64,000 nt of DNA from Ziziphus jujuba (taxonomy: Eukaryota > Streptophyta > Magnoliopsida > Rosales > Rhamnaceae). The stretch lies in NCBI RefSeq assembly GCF_031755915.1, contig NC_083383.1:28388501-28452500 (forward strand), in the 5' to 3' direction. Made by a program: the position numbers and the translations under genes. The notes under the pieces are model-generated. The model was given only the letters and a program-made list of their open reading frames with translations, was not told the DNA's origin and ran no database searches. Below are positions 22,833-32,519 of this stretch, in pieces (position 1 is the stretch's first letter; every line of letters begins with the position of its first letter).

Positions 22833-25212
22833 TCTATATTTTTTCTTTTCTTTTTTTTTTTTTGTTCTTTTCTCTATCAAAAGGCCTTTTATTTTTTTTG
22901 ATTTCGGTTTTGTTTTTTTTACTTTCCCTTTGAAAGCGTTTGAAAACGCAGCTAGGGCATTTCAAAAATTACCATTCCGGCCACCATTTTCACCGACATT
23001 CGTCTCCCATTCGCCGGCATCGTCCTCATCCATTGTTGTGTCGGCAAGAGTCGTTCGATTGAGAGTACCAGAGACAGAGGAGACACAACAGTTTATGGCT
23101 CAGCAGAGCAACCTATCAAATATGCATCAGCAACAGTTGGGCCCTCAAAGTAGTGTAACTGGATTGCAGCAACAGCAGCAGCTGCTTGGTAGCCAGACTG
23201 GGAACTCAAGCATGCAAACTAATCAGCACTCAATGCACATGCTGCAACAATCAAAGGCTCCAGGGCAGCAACAACCTCAGCAGAGTGCATCTACTCTGTT
23301 ACCAACTCAGGGACAGCAGTCACAACCACAACAATCACAGCAGCAATTATTGTCGCAGATTCAATCACAGGCCCCACAAATGCAGCAGCAGTTAGGTTTG
23401 CAGCAGCAGCCAAATCCACTACAACGGGACATGCCACAAAGGCTTCAGCCATCAGGTCAAGGTCCAGGATCCTTGCTTCAACAGCAGAATGTAATTGATC
23501 AGCAAAAGCAGTTATATCAATCACAAAGAGCTCTTCCAGAGATGTCATCAAGTATGTTCCTTAGTCTATTTCTTTTCTCTATGGTTTTCACTTTCTTCAG
23601 ATTATCTTGCATTTCAGCATCCATTATTTTCTCTATATTCTATAAAATGTTCTTTTTTTCCAACTCCTGTATATTTTTTTAATCAAAAGCTTTATGTTCA
23701 ACAATGTTATTATAATTTAAATCAGCCTTGTATTAATGATGCAAGGTTGCACGGTGAAAAAGGACTCTTTAGACATGACTATACGTTCTCTATTTCCCAT
23801 TTGGATGTGGGAGAAGTTTAATTGTCCATTCTTGACCATGCTTCAATTGGTTTATAGTTATAGTCTTGGAGTGAAATTTCATAATTTTGTTGCTTCACGT
23901 TCTTGTTAAATACTTTGGCTTATTGTTGCACCATCCACAAATCTTTTTCTACCTGTAGTAGTCACTTCCACCATAATTCTTTTCTTTACTTGATTGTTCT
24001 GTACACTGAATTAATACCACTGTTCAAAATTTTTATCTGCTAGTTAAGATCTTTTTAGTTATTGCCTCCATAGTAAAATTTTATATGTCTCATTGCATAT
24101 ATTCATGCTTTTATATCCTTGAAGCGTCTCTAGATTCAACGGCCCAGACAGGACATGCAAGTGGGGGTGATTGGAAAGAGGAAGTCTATCAAAAGGTAAG
24201 ACACCATAACTTTCCCCTTTGACTGACTTAACATAAAAGGCAAGACTTATGGGGTTTGGGAAGGGCTTTGGGTTTTGTCTGGAATGCACATAGATTTTGG
24301 AACAAAAGTTCAGGAATTATGAAAGATTTTGGAACAAAAGTTTAGGAATTATGAACCATTAAGAGATAAGAATACTGATGAAAGATACTGGGCGGTTTAA
24401 ATAAAGAATATGAACTCTTTTTAAGCAAGGGAACTCCCTAAATGAAGAGACCACAATGCTTATCTGAAATTCAGCCGCATATACAAACATGTATATGTCA
24501 CAAATTTCTTTTTCCCCCTAATTCTTAGCATGTTCAAAAATTAGAAATTGATGAGCTCTTTCTTGCTGACATTCATTTGCAGATCAAGAGCTTGAAGGAC
24601 TTGTATTTTGCTGATATGAATGAAATGTCCCAGAAAATTGCTCTTAAATTGCAGCAGGTATGTTACACGTTACAATTTTCATTATGTGATTAATCTCTCA
24701 ACTTTTTCTTCTCAACCCACCTTTGTCATTATGGACGTTATCAGTATAGCCAGTCCTTCTGAGGACTGGATCCGCTGTTTGAATTTCTGCAGAGGGTTGG
24801 TGCACCTTCTGTGTTAAGGCTGCCCTTTGCCCTGACTGCTACTAATAAATATTATTAAAACTAGAATTGGTTTTTTACTGATATATTGTCTATATATAAT
24901 ACATATATAATATATTTTAATAGAACTTGTTCTTATATGGACCAAAACTTTTTTGCTTAATCATGTTTTTCATTCTTTGTTTGCCAGCATGATTCCCTTC
25001 AACAACCCAAAACAGAGCAGCATGAGAAGCTAAGATTATTTAAGGCTATGTTGGACAAAAGTATGGCATTTTTACAGCTTAACAAAAATAGCATTTTAAT
25101 AGGTCACAAGGATAAATTGCCTTTGTATGAGAAGCAGATAGTAAGTTTTGTCGCTTCAAATAGGCCCAGGAGACCTGCTTCTTCATTGCAGCAAGGACAG
25201 CTTGGTATTTAG
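22810..25212 (+). pseudogene. MED15a: Captured MED15 (Mediator tail subunit 15) fragment, copy 1, with open chimeric frame
   Basis: Exons 22810(or later)-23551, 24125-24195, 24583-24657 and 24988-25212 splice in phase at GT-AG sites to a 370-codon frame without stops. From about codon 96 it reads as plant MED15a: MAQQSNLSNMHQQQLGPQSS, then Q-rich sequence, LYQSQRALPE, AQTGHASGGDWKEEVYQK, KIALKLQQHDSL and NRPRRPASSLQQGQL, stopping at GI. In the host gene MED15 is a much longer Mediator tail protein with an N-terminal KIX domain that receives activator signals. KIX is absent here. The first about 95 residues come from TIR-proximal and unknown sequence, rich in F, then S/P. Intron 24196-24582 holds a 33-base tandem duplication near 24295-24355. 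It is probably a captured gene piece; whether the frame is expressed is unknown. Confidence 0.8.
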
Positions 25213-25324
25213 AATCAATATCACATGCACAAATAATTGCTAGTCTTCTTCCCTTTCTCTGAACTAGTAATATTGAAAATTGTAGTTTTCTATTGACACT
25301 TGTTCTGGTGAATTAGTTTTGACA

Positions 25325-26607
25325 GACAACAATAATTGGAGGCCTATTCAAAGCGGAGAACCAACAATGGACACAAGTGATTGGAGGTCTCAGTTGCAGC
25401 CAGATTCACGTCAAAAAATTATCAACAAGATGTATGTGCGTTTTGAGAAAATTTGACTTCATATTTTAAGGATTAGATTTAGAAGTCACATTTGTTGTAG
25501 AGTTAAAAAGCAGAAGAAAGAAATATTGGAAATTATTAGTAGTTAAATTTCATGAATGAGCAAAGCTTTCATGGTGGTTTTCTTGTTTTCTATTTTTGTA
25601 GGCTGAGATCCTAGCTCTTCCATGCTTTATTGTTTGCATCTTATTCTGGATTCTTTGTCTTCATCAAGGTTTTTTCATGAACAATTCCGGCCGGCAAAAT
25701 AATCTTTCAAACCTGCAACAGCAGCAGCAGCAACAACGACAACAACAGGTTATGGCTCAGCAAAGCAACCTATCAAATATGCATCAGCAACAGTTGGGCC
25801 CTCAAAGTAGTGTTACTGGATTGCAGCAACAGCAGCAGCTGCTTGGTAGCCTAATTCTTTTCTTTACTTGATTGTTCTGTACACTGAATTCATTCCACTG
25901 TTCCAAACTTTATCTGCTAGTTAAGATAATTTTTAGCTATTACTTCTAGTAAAATTTTATATCACTGATTGCATATATTCATGTTTTTATATCTTTGTAG
26001 GGTCAACGGCCCAGACAGGACATGCAGATGGGGGTGATTGGAAAGAGGAAGCCTATCAAAAGGTAAGACACCATAACTTTCCCCGTTGCTGATTTTACAT
26101 AAAGGCAAGACTTATGGGGTTTGGGAAGGGCTTGTCTTTGGGTTTTGTCTGGAATACACATAGATTTTGGAACAAAAATTCAGGAAGAATGAACAATTAA
26201 GAGATAAGAATACTGATGAAAGCACACTTTGTAGGACATGGGGGTTGTTTAAGAAAAAAGTTAAAGAATATGAACTCTTTTTAAGAGAGGGAACCCCCTA
26301 AATGAAGAGACCACAAAGCTTATCTGAAATTCAGCCGCATATAGAAACATGTATATGTCACAAGTATTTTTTTTTTTTCCCTTCTCTCTCTCTCTCTCTC
26401 TCCAATTGTTAGCATGTTTAAAAATTAGAGATTCATGAGATCTTTCCTGCTGACATTCATTTGCAGATCAAGAGCTTGAACGACTTGTATTTTGCTGATA
26501 TGAATGAAATGTCCCGGAAAATTGCTGTTAAATTGCAGCGGGCAAATATCCCACAAACAATGATTCAATCCCATACCCAGCAGCAGCAGCAGAAATTTCC
26601 AATGTAG
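25325..26607 (+). pseudogene. MED15a: Captured MED15 fragment, copy 2, internally deleted
   Basis: Starts with the first KIX-region exon (about 25328-25431: NNNWRPIQSGEPTMDTSDWR, then SQLQPDSRQKIINK) ending at a GT donor. The expected start codon before this segment is missing. The Q-rich exon follows at about 25677-25850, with NNSGRQNNLSNLQQQ and MAQQSNLSNMHQQQ. It repeats the start of copy 1, then breaks off after LLGS directly into intron sequence, so about 780 bases present in copy 1 (23196-23970) are missing. Exons 26001-26062 and 26467-26607 match copy 1 exons 2 and 3 (GHADGGDWKEEAYQK, FADMNEMSRKIAVKLQR) and end at a stop after QQQQQKFPM. The remainder of KIX is gone, so no normal MED15 can be made. 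Confidence 0.8.
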
Positions 26608-26821
26608 ATCTTTGGAAACATCTACAGAAAACCTTAATTTTATCAAACCCAACAAGAACACACGGCCAATATCAGAACACAATCGTCTTTAGTCTTTATC
26701 TAATTTTATTCTCTTCTTCTCCTTCCAACTTTGCCTCTTTATTTTCTCAACCCTTGTTTGCGCAGACAGCTAGACACAGATGTACACATTGTAAAAGGAA
26801 ACAAAGCCACAGCAGAATATC

Positions 26822-27503
26822 ATGCTCTGTTTCAAATTGCTTCCATTCCTTCTACCAACTTTGGTTTTCACTTTATCAGCTTCCTTTTCCCTCTCTAATG
26901 ATGAAGCTTCTGAGCATCATGGTATGATATCCTTATTCCTTATCCTTCTTCACTTGAAACTCTCATTTTAAAGGCACAAGTTTATCTTACTTAAATGCTC
27001 TGTGTTAAATTTGCTTGTTAAAATGATTCTTTTATATATTGATGGGACTGATGGGAATGATTGCAAAGTGGTTTCCTGGGGTACGATTACGAAAAGGCAT
27101 GTCCTTGAGGCAACGAATGCTGAACTTGTACAAAGCCCATCTCTCATATTGGCTGCCAAGAGAACACACAGAAGAGACCCTCTTGATGGTTTAACTATTA
27201 CAGAGGAGGATGGAATATCAGCGAAAAACACTATTTCTTCGTGAGTTTTAAAACCTCAATTTCATGATTTCTATCAAGTATTTTTCACATTTTAATCTTG
27301 GTTGAGAACTTTTTTAGCTTCATTCACTCACTGCGCCTATTATTTTTGGATCATGCAGTCTGTAGGATTTACTGCTGCTCCTCTGTTCATCATGGCTGCT
27401 GTATGGTTTCTGGGATTTGTGCTGTGCTTCTTCTCCATTTTCCTTTGCCATTGCTGCTTCCAAAACATGGAGTTCTTTAGGAAGAAGTATGCATATGAGG
27501 TTT
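26822..27503 (+). pseudogene. Captured fragment of a plant multi-pass membrane protein gene, frameshifted
   Basis: Exon 1 (26822-26921) encodes a signal-peptide-like start (MLCFKLLPFLLPTLVFTLSA) and stops at a GT donor. A second segment (about 27041-27240) carries LAAKRTHRRDPLDG, and exon 3 (27359-27503) carries SVGFTAAPLFIMAAVWFLGF and a hydrophobic stretch. These match the beginning of a family of plant plasma-membrane proteins of unknown role (At2g25270/At2g12400 type, recalled from general knowledge). After DPLDG the frame shifts by one base: the next frame reads NYYRGGWNISEKHYFF, which continues in phase into exon 3. It is therefore a broken copy. The family name is less certain than the capture itself. 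Confidence 0.6.
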
Positions 27504-27763
27504 ACAACAAAGAACTTAGCATATGAGCTGCGTGGTGATGCTTTTTTCTTTCCTTTTTTCATGTTTATAGATGCATATTATTTATTATATTTGACTTTTA
27601 ATTGTAAATATAATGGTGGCTTATAATGTTCATTTAACAAAGATAACAATGTGGTATTGATGTAAGGATAAGTAATTGACCTTATAGGAAATGTGCCATG
27701 TTTATTTATTAGAATTCCGTTATGCACAAACGCCTTAAGAGCTCAATTGCAAATTTTAAAAAA

Positions 27764-28016
27764 TTTTCCGCTTGTCGGAAATATTTCCTATAGGCCGAAA
27801 AATGTTCCTACTGGAGGAAAAATGAAGAAAAAATGTTCCTCCAGTCGGAAATCCCATATGAAGAAAAATTGAAGCCTCTTGATAAATTTCCGCCAGGTGG
27901 AAAAATTTTCCTCCAAGCGAAAATAGTTTTCCTCCTGTTGGAAAACATTTCCTCCAAGCGGAAATCGTTGAATAATTTTTACTCCTATTAGAAACTAATT
28001 TCCTCCACTTGGAAAA
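27764..28016. repeat. Array of TTTCC-N7-GGAAA palindromes
   Basis: About nine dyads in 250 bases, each an (A/T)TTCC half, exactly seven spacer bases and a GGAA(A/T) half. Examples are TTTCCGCCAGGTGGAAA, TTTCCTCCAAGCGGAAA and GTTTTCC-N7-GGAAAAC. The fixed spacer and varied spacer sequence argue for a bound dyad or hairpin rather than simple tandem duplication. Lies between the captured genes and the transposase remnant. Confidence 0.75.
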
Positions 28017-28337
28017 TCAATTTCTAATAGATTATATAAGTTAATAGTAGGGTAAAAAAAATTGGGAGTGGAGACAAATATTATATAAGATGAAGATGGA
28101 ATTAACAAAAAATGTGGTGACATTTAAAATCAATAACCATTTTAAATAAAAATAAAATTGATATATGTTTGTTTTTATTTTCAAAATCATTTGGACATTT
28201 CATAAAATGATATGTAAACTAAAGATTGAAAATCAATTCCAGAAAGCATCTTTTCATCTAGGATTAAATTCAAAAAAAAAAAAAGATATGAAATAATTAT
28301 CAAAACATATTAAACCATAACACTAAATTAAAACTTT

Positions 28338-28842
28338 CTAATTCGAAGCATAAGACAATGGATTCGTACATCTCTGCCTATAATGTCCAACACCACCGCA
28401 TCGGCTACATCTACGTCCAATAACATCTTCACCTTCGGATGGTATGCGTTGCATCCTCGGTCTACCGGCTCGCCTACGTGTCCATCTTGGTGGAAGAACA
28501 ATGCAACTTGCCACGTCATCCGGGACATGCCACTGTTTTTCATCTAACAAAGGATAAATGGACTCAGCATAAGCTGCACGATATGCATCCGCGGTGTAGT
28601 AATGAGAACACATGCCATAATGAGCAATTTTTCAGTCTCTGCAAGCGGCAATACAATGATCACAAGGATATTGATCAAGATCGAAGACTTTGCATGAGCA
28701 TGTTTTTGATTGGAGATTAACTGTACCCCTCAAACTCCCACCTTCCACAAGAAATTCATGCATATTAATGGCTTTCACCACTATCATTTTGTACCAATGT
28801 TCCATTGTATAAAACCGCAATTACAATGTCATCATCTTCCAT
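28338..28842 (-). pseudogene. MURA-like MULE transposase, internally deleted, with nonsense codon
   Basis: The minus-strand C-terminal frame (28820-28338) has a SWIM zinc finger, CSCKVFDLDQYPCDHCIAA (CxC-x9-CxH type with the PC.H..A core), then HYYTADAYRAAYAESIYPL, an RAGRPRMQRIPS basic segment and a CCHC knuckle, CSRCGGVGHYRQRC. A TGA at 28632-28634 interrupts it where an arginine (CGA) is likely ancestral. Just upstream, in another frame, MEDDDIVIAVLYNGTLVQND from 28842 resembles a MULE transposase N-terminus. The long middle, including the DDE catalytic region, is missing. Transposase activity from this copy is not possible. Confidence 0.85.
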
Positions 28843-28973
28843 TTTACTACAAAATTAAATGAATAACGTTAAACTAAATTAATCAATATATAAAATTTTG
28901 AATAATATTAAACAAACATATTAACTGTATTAAAAAAGTTGATTCTGTTTTTTTTTTTGGGCCAAATATAGCT

Positions 28974-29135
28974 TTTTCCTACTGGCGGAAAATTGGCGGA
29001 AAACTGACGGAAAAATGGCGGAAAAACTGGCGGAAAACTGGCTGAAAATTGGCGGAAATTTGGCGGAAATTTGCGAAAACTGACAAACTGGAGGAAATTG
29101 GCGGAAATTCATCTTTTTCGCCAAATTTCCTCCGT
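28974..29135. repeat. Array of GGCGGAAA direct repeats near the right end of the MULE
   Basis: About ten copies of (T/C)GGCGGAAA or one-base variants at 11-12-base steps from about 28984 to 29108. They are preceded by one TTTCC-N7-GGAAA dyad at 28975 and followed by inverted copies (TTTCGCC, TTTCCTCCG). It shares its GGAAA core with the array at 27764-28016, so the transposase remnant is bracketed by both. Confidence 0.75.
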
Positions 29136-29556
29136 TTTTACTGTTTTTCGCGATTTTTCAGTTTTACACAAAAATTTCTCCCATTTTCAAACCATATGCC
29201 ACCTAAGTATCTTTAAAATCACATATAACATCTCATAAATCAATTTCTTGCATACCCATATCAAATAAAAAGCTTAAAAAACCCTAAACTAATAAAACTT
29301 ACAAGAAAAAAGAGAAAGAGAAAAAACAAAAAAAACACATATTTCCTTACTTTCATCTAATAAGAAAAAGGATAAAATTTTTACTTGATTTTAGTTTGAG
29401 ATATGAGAAAATACAAAAAAATGAGAGTGAGAGGCGATGAGATGCAAAGAGTTTAGAGAAACCCAACGAACAGTTTTGTAGAAACCCCACCCCCACGAAC
29501 GAACGGCTGTGTAGAAGAAAGGAAAGGGTGTAAAAAAAACCTTTTGCGTAATTTTC

Positions 29557-29667
29557 AATTTTATCAAGGGTATTTTTGTCCCAAGGTGGCTAGTTTTTTT
29601 TTTTAAAAAAAAAATTTGCTATTTTTCTAAAATGTAATTGTGAAGTGGCTATTTATCGAAAAAACCC
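29557..29667 (-). repeat. Right terminal inverted repeat of the 6.95-kb MULE
   Basis: Inverted partner of 22721-22832; see the element entry for shared words and the nine-base flank. Confidence 0.85.
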
Positions 29668-29973
29668 CTAAAGAAAAGCCCCTAGTTGAAACATGAAATA
29701 ACAGTAATAGTAATGGTAACAGGAATGGAAATAATAATAATTAAAAAGTTCTAGAAAGTTCTTTGTAAAGAGCATATTCCAACCAGTTTGGCATCCCTAC
29801 ATTCTTAAGAACAAACCAGTAATTTTATTAAAAGTAAAGAAAAAATACAAAAAAGCAGCACAAGAAAAAGAAATACAGCAGAAAAAAATCTGAAAATCCT
29901 ATGTTGTAAGAAACTTTTGATTTTTGATTTTTTTTATTTTTTTGGTTTTTTGGCTTTTGAACTAGGCTAGCAT

Positions 29974-30065
29974 GCATATGGTAGACAAAATATTTGAACG
30001 ACCTATATGCAATATTTATGCATATGGTAGACAAAATATTTGAACGACCTATATACAGTATATAT
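29974..30065. repeat. 46-bp tandem duplication
   Basis: GCATATGGTAGACAAAATAT begins two units 46 bases apart (29974 and 30020) that differ only toward the end (ATATGCAA versus ATATACAG). Confidence 0.9.
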
Positions 30066-30439
30066 TCTCCAGATTGCCAATTTTCCTCGGCAAGTAATCA
30101 AGAAATCAAAGTTATAAACAAGATTCCATCTCAAATACTTTAGTTCTTTTTTCTTCTTCTTCTTTTTGTTTTTATTATTGGTCTATAACTTCACTTTCTA
30201 AACGGCATTCGTATGGGACACATTCTGCTTAGAAGGTGAACTTGTGGACGAAGAACAACTGGAAATAAAAACATAAAAGAAAAAGAAAAAGATAGAATCT
30301 TGATTGAAATAGAGATTGAAGGGCATAGGGTGTTGATTAATATATTGCTGGACAAAGGGGGTTGGATTATTATTTCTGTAAGTTAATTTGTAATTAAATT
30401 CCTAAATCAAACAAATATAAATTATCAAATTGATGATCT

Positions 30440-30760
30440 TCTTCTTTATATATTGGATGCTTTTCATAGATTTTTTTTTTTTTTTGATAAAATGCTTTTC
30501 ATAGATTTATTGTTGAAGTCAAATTTTTATTAATTGCTAATCATTTAATTGGGAAAAAAACTGGCTATGAAAAGGTCATGCATTCATTATGTGGTATTTT
30601 GGGCCGTGGCCCAATTGCTAGAATATTTCGAGCCTCGGCTTTCTTGTTGCTGCTGAAGGATTTTTGTTTTTTTTTTTTTTGTTTTTTTTTTTTTTTTTTT
30701 TTACGGGATTCAATATTTGATTTTCTATTTTCCGAAAACAAAAAAAAAAAAAAAAAAAAA
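30440..30760 (+). repeat. Dispersed repeat, copy related to 63120-63835
   Basis: Shares TTTTCATAGAT, a TTAATTGCTAATCATTT-type word, ACGAAAAGGT-like and GGGCC...CCAATTGC words in the same order as 63120-63300. It continues with GGCTTTCTTG...GATTT, which in the other copy resumes only after about 450 bases. Poly-T runs complicate the alignment. Confidence 0.45.
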
Positions 30761-32186
30761 CTAAAAAATGATTTTCTTCTGCTTCTTTTTATTTTTATTT
30801 ATTTATTTATTTTTTAATGAACTCGTGCTTTTTTTTTTTTTTTTTTGTTTTTATTAACGATTTTAGCCGCTTGACCACTGGACTAGAAGGTTAGCATGCT
30901 TTTCTTTTTCTTAATGTGATAAGTTTAAGGATAATTCTATTTACACTATAAAAATTTTAATAACCATGTTATATTTTTAATTATTTTTTAATGTTTTAGA
31001 AACATCATTTATTAAAAGTTCAACCACCTTTAAGTGCTTAAATAGAATAAAAATAAATTATTACCTACACTACAATAGAGTTTCAGAAAAAATAATAAAC
31101 AATGACAATGAAGAAAATGAAATTTATCAACTATTTTTAAGTACATAAATAGAATAAAAATAAATTATTACGCACAAGTTTCAAAAAAAAATAATAAACA
31201 TTAACAATGAAGAAAATGGAGTTTAACTATTGGAACAAAAAAACAAAAAAAGAAAAAAAAGCATACACACAAAAATGATTGAAAATCATTCACATCAACA
31301 GAAAATATACGTATTTAACTTTCTATATGATTTATTTGTTTTATTTGTATGTTTTTTTATATGGTTTTTCTTTTTTTTTCTTTTTTTTTTAATTTTCATT
31401 TTATCTCTTCTTCGTATCACTCTGAATATAATAGTCTGAACACTTTTAATAGGTCTGAATTTTGTATACAAGAAAAAATAATTTCTTTAACGATATGTGT
31501 CATTGTCCAATATACATAACCCGAATGATTTGAACACGTCAAGGTTTTCTATATCGGACATATCTTCTTCTATCAGGATCATATAATCATGATGAAAATG
31601 AACAGTATATAAAGTAGTTGTTCGATATATAAAATCAGAACGGGTGTGAATTATTCCAAATTACATATACTAGATGTATCTAATTTCATCATATTAATGT
31701 GAACTAGTCGTTTGGTATGCATAACTCAGATGATTTGAACCCATGTGGGTTTTGTATACTAGACATATCATTTCCATCTGAATAATACAATATGAATTGA
31801 AATAAGTAATACGTAAAGTAGTTTTCCGATATACAGAATCTAAACTATTTGAACTTGTCTAGATTCTGTATATTGAACATATTTTGTTTCATCCAAATTA
31901 TATAATTTGGATGAAAATGAATGATGCATGAAGTAGTCCTCTAGTGTACATAACAAATGATACGCATGGATATATGGGTGCAGATAGTAATAACTTAAAA
32001 ATGGATGCATATAGAATATAATATGGTTATTATATTTCGTAGTGTGAATAGAACCACCTTAAAACTAGTTTATTATCCTTAATTAAATACATCTAATATG
32101 CCCCGCTGAAAATGAAACAATAGTTTTTTCTCTCTTTTTTTGGATAAATGAAACAATATTTAGAAATATAATTTCCTCTATCTTAG

Positions 32187-32240
<54 letters not shown>

Positions 32241-32519
32241 ATTTCCTCAAAATTCATGTTTTGTTTTCCTTTTTCTATTTTTGTTTTGCTACATACAGAA
32301 GTTTTTGTAGTACGAGATGAGAGGATTAGGATAAATATTGAAGTAATATAACAAAATTCACAGCCACGAACTATGATTATTCTCAAATTGATTACTCTTC
32401 AGTAGCTTTTGTTGGATTTTTATTTACTTATTTTTTACATTGGATCGAGGGATTCAAACTCTAAATTAAAAAAATAAATAAATAAATAATGATTTTGGAC
32501 TTAGAAGTAATGATTTTGC
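30761..32519. other. AT-rich repeats, no gene
   Basis: 31440-32000 is a degenerate tandem series with recurring TTTGAAC...GTATA-TGGACAT and AAGTAGTT words about every 75-155 bases. 32190-32233 is a (TA)n run. Open frames here are low-complexity. Confidence 0.5.

Larger units (their letters stand above)
22721..29667. mobile_element. 6.95-kb gene-capturing MULE (Pack-MULE) with transposase remnant
   Basis: The ends are inverted repeats of about 110 bases. The left starts GGATTTTTTTGATAAATAGC and the right, on the complement, GGGTTTTTTCGATAAATAGC. Both continue with CCACTT, CATTTTAGAAAAATAG and an A/T tract. Flanks TTAAAGAAA (22712-22720) and CTAAAGAAA (29668-29676) agree at eight of nine, the Mutator-type duplication. 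The cargo, in order, is a MED15-derived block (copy 1), a second overlapping MED15 block, part of a membrane-protein gene, a palindrome array, a deleted MURA-like transposase gene on the minus strand and a GGCGGAAA array. Captured exons keep their introns, so capture was at DNA level. The element combines its own transposase relic with pieces of two unrelated host genes. Confidence 0.85.

Noticed and set aside
23291..23551. 86-codon minus-strand frame opposite the MED15 Q-rich exon
   Set aside because: Shadow of CAG/CAA repeats; the plus-strand reading matches MED15.
22810..26607. MED15 region read as the functional host Mediator gene
   Set aside because: The KIX domain is missing or cut, the two copies overlap, most of the long protein is absent, and the block lies between MULE inverted repeats.
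28930..29124. 64-codon minus-strand frame with repeated FSQFSA-type residues
   Set aside because: It is the translation of the GGCGGAAA direct-repeat array, not a protein.
30578..30817. 79-codon frame rich in F and K
   Set aside because: Made by poly-T and poly-A tracts in a dispersed repeat.
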